Shown here one piece after another: positions 46,316 to 57,269 of a stretch of 64,000 bases of DNA (the stretch's first letter is position 1; each line of letters begins with the position of its first letter). Under the pieces are notes generated by a model. That model did no database searches and was not told the DNA's origin. It saw only the letters and a list, made by a program, of their open reading frames with translations. Source of the stretch: Helicoverpa zea (taxonomy: Eukaryota; Arthropoda; Insecta; Lepidoptera; Noctuidae); assembly GCF_022581195.2 (NCBI RefSeq), contig NC_061473.1, positions 3,968,001 to 4,032,000 of the forward strand, in the 5' to 3' direction. Position numbers and translations under genes: made by a program.

Positions 46316-47028
46316 CCTGAAGAGTCTGTCTTTCTGAACTAAATTGAAAACTTTTTTCAATGTTAAAGATTAGCGCTTTCAATCTAACAAAAGGACTTCT
46401 GCTTCAGAATATTAGGGTAGGTACCTAGATTTGATAGGGGACAAAATGATAAAATTGCAACTACAAAACTAATAATTAATTTAATTTTCAAAGATGGTTA
46501 CTACAGAACAATAAGTTCATCAGATAAGAAACAGACAAACTGACAGACAGATAAACAGACAGATAAACCTGCCTTACCAAGTGACATCCCTAGACATAAT
46601 TCATTACACTTAACCCTCTGCAGCTGACGTAGTAGTCCCACAGACACCGCAAAATACAAAACCAAGTTTTTTACCGTCATTTTTCAAATTCGTGCGCCAG
46701 CTCTTCGAGTACCTTCCTATGAAGGGCTCGCGCGTCGGTCAGTGTACGGGAAGCGGTCACTGTGAGCTTACTTTAGCGTGGAGGAAGGAAAGTGTCCACG
46801 GGACTACCACGTCAGCATCAAGGTAAGTTTCCACGAGACTACCACCTCAATCAAATTGTTATATCTTCATAGTGTCTCCTAAACTACCACGTCAGTAAAC
46901 TAGTTTAAGTGATTCATTATTTCGTGTTATTTTCCAATTTTCATAAAATATTACATTAATACTTTAATTACTAGTCAATTAACTTGAATACCAAGCTAAC
47001 TAGTTTTAAGTACCTAACAAGTTTTTAG

Positions 47029-47127
47029 ATGGACATCTCAAGGAACAACTCTAAACCGGGGACTTCTGCTCGTAAAAGAACATCGGCTGGAACTCTCCAG
47101 AGTCATGAAGGGGAAATATTGAACTAA
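47029..47127 (+). pseudogene. piggyBac-like transposase N-terminal remnant
   Basis: ATG-led 32-codon frame (MDISRNNSKPGTSARKRTSA...) ends at TAA 47125. An acidic piece in a different frame follows at 47191-47274: DDKDGDPSFEPETERDEDD, a composition typical of the N-terminal region of piggyBac transposases. The frame is broken between them. Confidence 0.55.
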
Positions 47128-47308
47128 CTGTAACAGGAAAGTTACGATGCCTTGAGTGTTAGGTAGAGGTAGAGTAGAGGTAGAGGTATTGATGATAAAG
47201 ATGGAGATCCAAGTTTCGAGCCTGAAACCGAACGCGATGAAGATGACGCCATTTCACGTAAAGGAGAGTTTTAGGCATGGATGGAGGGTCCCTCCATCTC
47301 CGGTAGTT

Positions 47309-47437
47309 CGATTTGTTCCACTGAGTGACAAAAAATTTTGTTCTATTTTTCCAACTTTAATTTATTTAGATTGTTCGAAGCCAATTTGCCTTCAGTTCTC
47401 TAAGTCACTGTGTGATAATTGCCAAAAAAAGGTGTGA
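47309..47437 (+). pseudogene. piggyBac-like transposase C-terminal Cys-rich remnant
   Basis: 42 codons before TGA: FCSIFPTLIYLDCSKPICLQ, then FSKSLCDNCQKKV. The C-x3-P-x-C...C-x2-C pattern fits the C-terminal cysteine-rich domain of piggyBac transposases. It lies just inside the right end of the element, as expected. Confidence 0.65.
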
Positions 47438-47989
47438 CTTTGAATCACTCTAGTTTATAATTTGACCAACGAATGTATGTCATTTTTTCAACACTTATTC
47501 ATATTATTGTGAACTTTTAAAATATGTAATGTAAAATTTGAAAAAGTTGATTTTGTTACTTTTTTTAGTTAATAAATGATTAAGTAGAATTTTTCAGACT
47601 GATTTGACATAAGTAAATGAAAGTTGTTTAATTTTGAAAGTACATTTTGGATTTTTTTATTCCAAGTTAATTTAACATTTAAAATAGGCTATAAATCCAA
47701 TAAATGTCAATAAGTTAGCCGTATAGTTTAATTTTACAAAAATATTTGCAGTTGAAGTGGTGTCTCGTGTACTACCACCTCAGTTGAATTGTAAAAATTT
47801 GACCACGTCAGTTGCAGAGGGTTAATATTTTTCCAATAGAAGTTTCGTCAACTTTTGATAGAATATTAATCTTATTTAACATCTGATTACAGAGCTAAAC
47901 ATTTAACGTTTATTGTGAAAGTTAATTACTTACTTGTTTTCTTCTTAGAAGTTTCAAGTAATTTAATAACAGGGTTATATTATGTAGAA

Positions 47990-48085
47990 ACCCGCATTGA
48001 GCAAGCGTGGTGATTAATGCTCAATCCTTCTCCGTGTGAGAGGAGGCCTGTCCCCAGCAGTGGGGCGATAAAAAGGCTGTAACAG
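47990..48085 (+). mobile_element. 96-bp SINE tail with perfect 12-bp TSD
   Basis: CCCGCATTGAGCAAGCGTGG, TCCGTGTGAGAGGAGGCC and GCGATAAAAAGGCTGTAACA match the last part of the 31438-31770 SINE. TATTATGTAGAA occurs exactly on both sides (47978-47989 and 48086-48097). This is therefore an independent, strongly 5'-truncated retroposition event. Confidence 0.9.
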
Positions 48086-48229
48086 TATTATGTAGAACAG
48101 CTTTTTGTCAGGGTTTTCCCCGCTCTTCATGACTTGAGATTAAATTAATAATTGTACCAAGTGATTCAAAATAAACATTGAATATGGTGTCCCGGCTGTC
48201 ATTTGAAAATTGTCAGTAGTTTCGGGTCT

Positions 48230-48455
48230 GTTTTTTTTCTTAATATTATTTTACTCTAGATAATCTATCTAATTGTAATTTCTTTTCTTGCAAATTATTT
48301 TAATGTTTTTTTAAAGATTTTTTTGTTGTTTGCTTTTTTGTACCTCCCTTTTAACCCGATGGTTGACTGGTAGAGAATGCCTTGAGGCATTTAGTCCGCC
48401 AATGTAGGTACCATTTTTGTACATAAAGTATAAATAAATAAATAATCACATAAAT
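48230..48455 (+). repeat. Non-LTR retrotransposon 3' UTR
   Basis: TTTGTACCTCCCTTTTAACC, GGTTGACTGGTAGAGAATGC, GAGGCATTTAGTCCGCC and TGTACATAAAGTATAAATAA, ending in (AAAT)n, match a lepidopteran LINE 3' end from memory. No coding part remains. Confidence 0.5.
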
Positions 48456-48917
48456 CCTTCCCTCGACCCGCAGCAAGTTGTAATGTGCACTCTTAAATCT
48501 TGCAGACAAACCTAATGAGAAATTCGTACAGCAGTTTTGAGTTCATCGCACACAGACAAACAGACGTGTCAGAGGCCTTTGTTTTTGAACATGATGCTAC
48601 ACAGGGTATAATATAACTTATTGTACAAATCGTTAAAGCCTTATTAAAACATTTTAATAAAACTAATGAAGATAGTATCTGGTTACTTTTAACATCTATT
48701 TAAATGTCAGTGTTTTTAACATTTAAAAATTTAATTATTTTCAGGGATAAAGTATCACAGGCTAACGAATTAATTATGAACAAAAAAGATATTACAACGA
48801 TCTGTTGCAATTACTTTCAATAGCTTAGTTAAAATAGTTTTTGAAGGATCGCTAAACGGAAACTCAACGATTTTTCGTAAGCTGAAGTGAAGTGTCAGTG
48901 GATTAGCCATATTTATT

Positions 48918-48952
48918 AAGCGCGGTCAGGCAAGTACCAATGCAACTTTTGT
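48918..48952 (+). mobile_element. Tiny SINE head fragment
   Basis: GGTCAGGCAAGTACCAATGC, then AACTTTTGTG is the head/body junction of the 17818/31438 SINEs. Confidence 0.5.
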
Positions 48953-49863
48953 GTCATTCAATAATGAATCATTTTGTCTGCAAATGATTTACGATTGCAA
49001 TATGATTGTAGAGCAAACTACCGTATAGACCAAAATCACCAAAATAGCAGACCAATCGCAAACCAATCGAATGTCGCTGAAATACGATTGGTCTTATATT
49101 AGTAGCAGAATGCCCGATATGGTTAAAAATGCTATTGCGATTCAATTTCTATTCAATGTTGACATTATTTCACAAGTTGACAACTTCAAATCGGGCCCCA
49201 GAACGTGGAATAATTATGATGAAAAAATCTTCTTCTTCCTTCTGCCCTGTTCCCATGATAAAATGATGATGCTTTATTTATTAATTACAATTCGCAACAA
49301 AATATTAAAAACTGATGAAACATACATTAAGACGAGATGTAATTAACATTCAATGTGCCAGATTACAGCATACGTTTTTGCCAGAGAATCGCGCGTTGCT
49401 TTCCAAAGAGTATAAATTAAATTTTCACGGCACGCCATTCGTAAAATCCTTTCAGAGCTCCGGGCTTGGCTAATGGATGTATTTTAAAAGTAATTAAAAA
49501 TGTGTTTTAAATAGTATTTCGATTTCGAGTTGATTTTAAATGTTGAATTCGAGATTTTGGAGTTTAAGGTTTATTATGTGAAGTAAAAGGCGTTAGAGAA
49601 AACTTATACAAATGCATGATGATAAACGATGGATCTACGCCCTACGCAATTACTTAATTTTGTTACAGTTATATTAGAAATAATAGAAACTAGAACTTGC
49701 ACCTCAGCATTAAGTTTAAAGCTTTTTATAAAAGTAGGTAGGTATGGTTTGGATAGAGTTTGAAATAGGCATTTTTCTTTTTAAAAGCATAAAGGGTAAT
49801 ATAGTAATGTAAATTTATAAATCACGCAGACATAATACTAATGAGGGTTTTCGATACTTTTTC

Positions 49864-50264
49864 TGCCGCCAGGCGGCGCTTCGTTTGCGTCAGGTCCAAA
49901 CAGCTGTCAAATAGTATGGAATTGTAGGGTCCGAACTTATTGTTTATTGAAATTCTGTTATATTGGAAGTGTTAATGATTTTATTATGGACTACGGTCAG
50001 AATAAGGTTTCCGAACTAAAAATTGAGCTAAGAGAGAGGGTGCAAAAGTCACTGGTACTAAGGAAAAGCTTGTTGAAAAATTTGTTAACACAATATGATT
50101 TAGTTTTTTTTATTTACTCAACCTCAATAGTAAAACAATAATGCAGTGCTTTAATTATAAAATAAAAAAAACACTAAAATCGTTCACTATTCATAGTAAA
50201 GATAAGCACTTTGACAGTTACCTGGACCTGACGACTCGGTGCTGCCACCTGGTGGACGCCATTT
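49864..50264 (+). mobile_element. Small DNA transposon with ~50-bp imperfect TIRs
   Basis: Left GCCAGGCGGCGCTTCG, then CGTCAGGTCCAAACAGCTGT and CAAA are mirrored on the right: reverse complement CCACCAGGTGGCAGCACCG, then CGTCAGGTCCAGGTAACTGT and CAAA. A 51-codon ORF lies between. Class not assigned; target duplication not resolved. Confidence 0.6.
49986..50141 (+). pseudogene. SAP-like N-terminal ORF remnant in a transposon
   Basis: ATG-led 51 residues. The opening NKVSELKIELRERVQKSLVL, then RKSLLKNLL fits the helix-turn-helix pattern of a SAP DNA-binding motif (V-x-E-L-K-x-x-L-x-x-R...K-x-x-L-x-x-x-L). The following residues are hydrophobic and off-family, as if the original ORF was cut. 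Several transposon-derived insect proteins begin with a SAP motif. Confidence 0.4.
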
Positions 50265-50631
50265 TAGAAAAATTGGTTCATGTTTAAATTAAAATATAAT
50301 TTATACAAACTATGAGCGTTTACATTAACAAAAAATCTTACAAACTGCGCTGTGGAAAGCAGATATTTTAATTTTATTAGATAAATTGAAATCGGTTTCA
50401 CATAGCAAATAATACTCTGTTCAATATAATTCTTATAAAAATTCTACATTTTATAACAAATCCGTAAAATTCGATATAAAATTGAAAGCTTATACGAAAA
50501 ACTAGCGTGAAAATATTATTCAAATCAATCATATTGAGATGTGAAAGCGGTCACCAAATCATATAGAATCCTTTGGAGACACGTCAATAGATGTTACGAG
50601 GGTCTGGGGCGGACCCGGCTTACAAGTTCGG

Positions 50632-50849
50632 CAGACATGTTCCAATAGTAGGCCAATGTTGGTGATACTTTGGTAAGCAGAGGATAGTTTATGAAAAGTT
50701 GTACAAACATAGTCCAAAATTGGGCAAATGTTGGTGATCCATCGGTAAATAGAGTACTGTTTATAAAAAACTTGGGCAAATGTGGTCTAACTTTGGGCCA
50801 ATATTGGTGGCTCTTTGCTACATAGAGCTGTGTTTACAAAGATACTTTT
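50632..50849 (+). repeat. 72-bp minisatellite, three diverged units
   Basis: Units start at 50632, 50704 and 50777. Each has a (C)CAA(A/T)(A/G)TTGG core followed by a (G/T)GTAA-type and TTTA(T/C)(A/G)AAA block. Units differ strongly, so the array is old. Confidence 0.7.
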
Positions 50850-51349
50850 TTGACAATCATGAAGTATACCTAGATGTGACACTGTTGAACTGAACCCAAG
50901 AAGGAGGAGGTTATCAATATGAATGATCTGTGGTCATTTACTACTTACCGATCTAAAAAAATCTTCATTCGTTTAAAAAGGTATAGGAACTGATAATGGA
51001 AACCCGGATAAGTCGAGGTACATGTATCTGTTTTAACATATGTTTTAACAAAGCATCACAGCTTTATCCGAATTAAAATCACCAAGTACAAACATAATGT
51101 AAAACCTTGCTCGCGTATTACCAAATAAAAACATGATCGAATGAATTTCATTTGCAAACAGACCGACATTGAGTTAGGCGGGGATTATGAAAATCGCATG
51201 GAATATGTAGAACATTGTCGCTAACATTGTAAGCCGGGAGCCGGGATGGATATCTTAAAGCCTTGTTCAGACCATGCGACCTAAGAACACAAACGCGGTT
51301 ACGCTATTTTGGGTAGGGTTGCACTATTTAATAACTATAAGGCTAGCCT

Positions 51350-51870
51350 AACCATAGCCAACGTTAAACTGTAGGTCCCGGCTGTCATTGAGTAAGTATG
51401 TATGTCAGTAAGACACCAGTCTAACCAAGGGGTATCGGGTAACTGGGTTGAGGAGGTTAGATAGGCAGTCGCTTCTTGTGTTCTGGTCAGATAGGCAGTC
51501 ATCGTGCGCGCGCGGTCACCTGCGGTCGCCGATTTTGTATTACTAGTTGTAATATAGTGATATCGGAAGTCCTGGCGTTCATACGTGATCGGCATCATGT
51601 AGTCGATAATGAAAGCTTGATAAGAATCTGCGAATCTGCTTTTTCTGAGGAGGAAATAGATGAAGCGAAAAAGTTGTTATTCATATCAACGAAAACAACA
51701 AAAAAGTTGGTGTCAAGACGCAAGAACAAAAAACAAAAAGACCTAGAAGACATGATAACTGTGTTTAAAACGATAGACCCTGAACAAATACCAGTGTTTG
51801 TGGCGTATGACCTACACAAGTAAAGCACTGGTACTCAGCTGCATCCGGTTAGACTGAGCGATTTGGCAAG
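51350..51870 (+). mobile_element. SINE split by an ORF-bearing insertion
   Basis: 51361-51479 is the 17818-type SINE body in forward orientation (AACGTTAAACTGTAGGTCCC to GGCAGTCGCTTCTTGT). The body resumes at 51823 (AAAGCACTGGTACTCAGC, TGCATCCGGTTAGACTG). The 340-bp insert starts with a repeated SINE scrap (GGTCAGATAGGCAGTC, 51485-51500) and then holds the 51548-51823 frame. Confidence 0.7.
51548..51823 (+). pseudogene. Repeat-derived ORF fragment within the SINE
   Basis: 91 codons with no ATG at their start: CNIVISEVLAFIRDRHHVVD, NESLIRICESAFSEEEIDEA, KKLLFIS..., KDLEDMITVFKTIDPEQIPV and FVAYDLHK. The pattern recalls the N-terminal part of a protein family recurring in repeat-associated lepidopteran ORFs, where the next residues would be Leu-Pro (memory, unverified). 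The stop codon is supplied at the SINE junction. It is a captured 5' piece rather than a gene. Confidence 0.5.
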
Positions 51871-52845
51871 TGGATATATTTCGGTTATTGTTATATTTAG
51901 TTAAACAGTGAAACCCACTCTATCTAAATGTACTTCTCACCCAATTTTTTTGGCACTTTGGAGCATGGTACAGGGACCAACTTCAGGTGTAGGCGGGTGG
52001 TGGAGATACAGGACAGGCCATATGCGCGTACTTGTGCTTGGAATTTAATTGAAAACCGTCATTTTCATTTGCGTAAACCATTTCAGCACACGTGCCGACT
52101 CCCGCTTCGCTGCATATTGAAAACATGACATAAACGCGTAACTGTGTACGCTATCATTGAAACGCTTCATCTGAACAAGACTTTACTGTCATCGTTAAAA
52201 GACCTTTTCGGGCATTATTAAATGAATATCAAATAACGGACGCTTTTTAAGGTTTCTGTGGCAAGTTACTGAAGCCTTAGAACATTGAACTTTTATTAAA
52301 TGATCTTGCTTTGTTTTCGTAGTAGTAGAAAATTACAGTGTTTTGTTTAGATATTTTTTTATTATATTAAAAACGCAACGCTTCTTTCAATAAAACCATT
52401 TGAAAGTTCAAAATAAGTCCATGTAAAGAACACTTTTGAACAGTTTCAATTTCGATAAAATCATTCACACGTTGTATGCAATATATTTATACGTTTCAAT
52501 TGACATAAATGGAATTTGAAGCCAAACTTATTGAATTTACTATTAAATGTGTTTTATATGTCCGTTTTTCAGCTGAAATCGTATTCAGTAATGGACAAAC
52601 GATGATGCACGTGTTATCTTGTGCACGTGTAAAATAAGTTCATTCTGTGTTGTGGGCGATGTTTAACGTGCTATTTGCTATTTCCCTATAAATAGCTTCT
52701 ATGGGGTTCCTGCATTTTCTTGGTAAAGTATTTAGTTTTTCAGTGTGATAAAACTGTTCTGAACAATATTAAATTTAATGAGAATTTAAATAGGAAGTTA
52801 CATAGACGCGAGGAGACGTTAGAGGTACAATAATAAAGGAAATAC

Positions 52846-52884
52846 ATTATTTGTGTGTATTGACAAACAATACACACAAATAAT
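52846..52884. repeat. Perfect 17-bp stem hairpin
   Basis: ATTATTTGTGTGTATTG (52846-52862), loop ACAAA, then the exact complement CAATACACACAAATAAT (52868-52884). Confidence 0.85.
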
Positions 52885-52939
52885 AACCCTAAAGTTTCCG
52901 AAACTACTGAATCTATTTGAGAAATACTTTCGCTGTTGG

Positions 52940-53025
52940 AAAGCAACACTCTTGCCAAGCAACACAGGCTATATTTTATCCCGATTCTCACGGGACGCGG
53001 GTGAAACCGTGAAAATGGCTGGTCT
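52940..53025 (+). repeat. 3' fragment of the GTTTGTTTG repeat
   Basis: AACACAGGCTATATTTTATCC, then TCACGGGACGCGGGTGAAAC and CGTGAAAATGGCTGG. Confidence 0.5.
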
Positions 53026-53956
53026 CAAGAAAGCCTTTAAAAAATACAATGAAATAATATTTTCAAATCCCATCGCAATTCCTATGTGACCCATTTGGTT
53101 AAGTAAATAAATCAATGACGTGAATGTATGACAACTGAAACCGTTTGCTTATTCATAATTTGTTATTATCGGATAAGTCGGTAAGCCTTTGCCGAATCCG
53201 GGATTAACGGAATCGGTACCTATTCGATTTAACAAATGTTCGCTTTCAAGTTATATGTACATTGAAAATACTTGTGCTTGGGAAATTAATATTAGGTATT
53301 AATGTTATGATGAATAAATAATATGTTACAGTTATGGCTCAGAATATGTCGTAGAATTGGCGCGAAAAAACTAAACAAATAGGTTCTCAGTTTGACCGTG
53401 TATGTATGTTTGTGCGTGATTATCTCGCGTTTGGCTGAATCGATTCTAATGCAGTTTTTAGGATAGTATTTGTCAGACGTATGAGGTAAGTATTGGCTGA
53501 TGGATATGCGCATGGATTATGGGATTATGGGCGAAATTAGTTGTCAGAGGTAACTAGGTATATCTTTATCATGTTCAATATCTACACGCACTACTTTTAT
53601 TAAGCCACCAGTATTTCAATAATGTATCATTAAATAGTCCTCAAAGGTTCTTCTAATAACACTGATTACATTATCATAGCACAAAGGGGCTAAACACAGT
53701 AAACACCAATAATGAGCCACGAGTCACAAGCCACGTGTAACTTATGAAATGCGCTGTAATTCTGGCGTAATACTTATTTACCAATTTGATATGTTCCACG
53801 GAGGTAGGAAAGATGAGCGGAGATGCCATAAGGTAGGTCAGGCACCTTCTCGTAGGTCAAAGACTCCTTGTATGTACGGTAACTAGTAGACTAACGAGGC
53901 GTTCTTGTTCCTAGACACATCTGTCGAAGATTGGTCTTAGTTGATTTGTAAAACGA

Positions 53957-54230
53957 TGGGTAAAACGGGACCCTATTGTTTTCGCTCCTCTATCCGTCCG
54001 TCCGTCCGTCCGTCTGTCACCAGGCTGTATCTCATAAACCGTGATAGTTAGAGAGCTGAAATATTCACAGATGATGTATTTTTGTTGCCGCTATAACGAC
54101 AAATACTGAAAACTATAATTAAAATTTTGGGGGTCTCTCATACAACAAACGTGATTGTTTTGTCCATTTTTTAAATAATGGTACGGAACCCTTCGTGCGC
54201 GAGTCCGACTCGCACTTGGCCGATTTTTTT
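53957..54230 (-). mobile_element. (GTCY)n-type MITE, minus strand
   Basis: The reverse complement follows 30142-30420: CGGCCAAGTGCGAGTCGGAC at the 5' end (54205-54222), the TATAGCGGCAACAAAAATAC block, then GGTGACAGACGGACGGACGG and CGAAAACAATAGGGTCCCG. Contains the (GTCC)n tract at 53993-54014. The outermost 3' end is missing. Confidence 0.75.
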
Positions 54231-54787
54231 TTAATGTTCGGATCCCAAAGAAAGCGTACCTTCCTGGACCATTCCTTGTTCTCCAAACACCCGAATTTTG
54301 GCGATGTTACTTTCTTATTAGATTTTCTATTATGGTATCTCCGCTAATTATTTTGTTCTCCATGTTATGTACGGTGTAAGTTTTCCCATTCCCCGAAAAT
54401 AAGATGGTGAATTTTCCCGCGATATTCGAATATCCCACGCACATTTCCCGGTATTCTGCTATCGATCCTGCGGTGCAACACTAGTGTAATTGCTTCCTGC
54501 TTTGATTTCACGAAACCATAGCATATTGTGTTTGCCATAGAGTGAGAACGTTTTAGATACGTCATTTTATAAATGTGTAAACAGAATTTTAGTGCCATTT
54601 ATTTGGGGTTTGTTTACTGCGGTTTTCAATAACCGACCCATTCGTGGTTTAAAGATTGCAATTTGTAATTTGACATTTGCTTTATATAAATTATGTATAA
54701 ATCTTTAGAATTAGTCTCAAACCAACAGATGACTCGATTATTGAAATCGGTAGTTAATGATTTATCAGAAATGAGGTAATCCATCAG

Positions 54788-55060
54788 AGAACCAAGGTCA
54801 TCGACATAGCCCACCGAATCAGCAAGCTGAAGTGGCAGTGGGCTGGCCGTATTAGCCGAAGAACCGATAACCGTTGGGGTAAACGAGTTTTAGAGTGGAG
54901 ACCACGCCTCGGCAAACGTAGTGTAGGACGTCCTCAGGCACGGTGGAGTGATGACTTGCGCAAGACGGCTGGCAGGAGCTAGATGCGAGAAGCCGAAAAT
55001 CGATCTCAGTGGTGTGCACTTGGAGAGGCCTATGACCAGCAGTGGACTGCGATAGGCTGA
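54788..55060 (+). pseudogene. RTE-like non-LTR ORF2 C-terminus
   Basis: The frame reads RTKVIDIAHRISKLKWQWAG, RISRRTDNRWGKRVLEWRPR, SVGRPQARWSDDLRK and QWCALGEAYDQQWTAIG, then TGA. One in-frame TAG at 54980-54982 sits where the family usually has a tryptophan. The (GAT)n tail follows at 55059-55074, which marks the element's 3' end. Confidence 0.85.
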
Positions 55061-55099
55061 TGATGATGATGAATGATTTACACCATGACGGCTTGGCAC

Positions 55100-57080
55100 C
55101 ATGGGACCAACTGAAAGGGGATGAAATAAACTATTGCTGCATTGTGTAAAAGACAATATGGCTGATTAGACTGCCGTTTGTAAGATGATATCAAACAGAG
55201 TTTGAAAGGAGAAGACATGCTGAAACAATACTTTTAGGTAATAAATAGGTGTAATAAATTCAATTGATAATTACTAAATATCTGCTCGGTAATATCTTAA
55301 AAAAAAATACCAATAATACGTAGGTTCATTTTGACATTTATTCCATTACTTTGGGAAATACGCACATCTGTAACTTCATAACTCTGTAGTGTTCCCCAGT
55401 AATATTTGGTAGGTGTGAGAATAATGAAATCCGTGGCCTTTGTTATGAATGAATATTGGTGCTGCTGTCACTATTGTACTAAGCATGAATATACTGACAA
55501 TATCTATGATTAATTATACCTATCTGTATTTACCTATAATCAGTGGATTTCTATAACCGATCTTTCTGTAGACTTGCAATAGTTGCAAATAACTAATTGA
55601 TTTTGCCACTAGCTATGTATAAATTATTTCAAATTTAAATCATATGTAGTCATGTTATAAAAATCTATCGTCGATTAATACCTACTGTAGCGGGATTTGT
55701 GTAAACGAAAAACAATTGAAAAAGCATACCTAATTCTTCGAATTTTAATCAGACCAGTACATTTAAAATAAAGCAATTTAATTAAATAGTAAAAGAATTT
55801 CATTAAAAATATTTGCTGAAAAAATGCACGAGCCAGCAATGCAATGTATGTAAACAATATGCCTGGAAATTCTACATGACATGAACCCGATAATACCCGA
55901 ACATTTCCGAATTTTCCCGAAGCTACACAGGGTACAGTTAGTTGGTACATGTCTCCTTGACACTACAAATGTCAGGGATGCTACCCTTGGCATTAATGTA
56001 GTTACAACAGTTTCGCAATATGCTCAAATGTCTATCGAGTTTTAATGCATATTCAATTTTCATTTTTATGTTGATATTAAAATCTTTAGTTCTAATGAAA
56101 CGTGAGAATTTTGTTAACAACATTTTATAAGTAACATTCTTGCTTCATTCTATTTTCAAAATGTTCTGAATTCAAATATTATTTTACACTTGAATCATTC
56201 CTCTAGTCCGCATTCGATATTCAAAGCATAGGATTGAAAACCTTGATTAGACCTTGATGTAAACTTTTGATAATAGTAGAAAGAGTATAAATCATGTAAG
56301 TAATTGGAGCTTTCGTTTGGAAATTAAACCCTTATCTGTGTAGTTTCAACTTAAACAAGTATTTTAATGATGTTCCGACCTTTTTGTTTGTAAGTTAAGT
56401 ATATTAGGTATGCATTAGGTACCAGCTTCCGTCCGCGGTTTCATTCTGTCTCGAGGTTATTACAAACCAGAAAGTAGATATGTAAGGATGTAGGATAGAT
56501 TAATGATTAAATCGGTTTGTGTGTTTGCTACTTTTTAACGTGCAGACGGCTTAAATTACTAAATTGAAACTCGGTAATAGTTTCGGAAAGTAGTTCGCTT
56601 AGGAAGCCATCGGAATGAAATCCTTGTTGTAAGATAGCTAACCTAACCACGCAACACATCAAAATGTACTACAATACGGATACCGACTTCACACCGCAGC
56701 TATTTTTGTACAAAAGGACCAAAAACCACATTTAAAATTCACCAGCCACTTAAAGAAACTACCCCCGTCATCCGTCATGTAATTAATGATTAATACAAAG
56801 GTACAAAGGGAGGGACAATTAATTTTAATGTCTACAAAGAGATTGTTTGAATGCTAGCGTGTAATAAAGGGTGCTGGGTTCGAAGGCTCACGTTGTGTTT
56901 TGTTTTTGAGATAAGCGTTTTATTGTTCTAAAAGTAGGCTTAGATTAGGAGCTCGTAAAAGCAGCTACAAGGGTCGATTGATCATGGGCTAAGCAACGCT
57001 TTACACGGCCTGTCCGTGGATGTGTGACCAACTGTGTCACTATGAGTTATTCCGTGTTTTTTGGAAGGCATCAGGTATCC
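55100..57080. other. No recognised feature
   Basis: AT-rich DNA. Short minus-strand frames near 55675-56123 lack motifs. A small GTCCGCGGTTTCATTCTGTC fragment of the common repeat is near 56433. Confidence 0.4.
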
Positions 57081-57089
57081 ATCTTTGGC

Positions 57090-57265
57090 AGACGTTACGT
57101 GTACTCAAGAGCCAGAAAGTCTGACAGCTGTCCGAGTAACTGGGTTGAGGAGGTCAGCTACGCACTCACTCCCTGTAAAATACTGGTACTCAGCTGGATC
57201 CGACTAGACTGGAAATCGACCCCAACTGGGAAAATTCTCGGCAATAGCAGTAATTACGGAGAGAA
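57090..57265 (+). mobile_element. Decayed SINE 3' fragment (17818-type)
   Basis: CAAGAGCCAGAAAGTCTGAC, AACTGGGTTGAGGAGGTCAG, ATACTGGTACTCAGCTGGAT and AACTGGGAAAATTCTCGGC keep the body order with many substitutions. Confidence 0.65.
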
Positions 57266-57269
57266 GTTT

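Larger units (their letters stand above)
46614..47821 (+). mobile_element. piggyBac-like deletion derivative
   Basis: CCCTCTGCAGCTGACGT at 46614 is mirrored by ACGTCAGTTGCAGAGGG ending at 47821 (16 of 17). TTAA lies on both sides (46610-46613 and 47822-47825), the exact target of piggyBac transposition. Subterminal copies of ACTACCAC(G/C)TCA occur near 46803, 46838, 46881 and 47770. The 1208-bp interior keeps the two ends of a transposase gene but not its catalytic core, so it could move only with enzyme from another copy. Confidence 0.88.
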
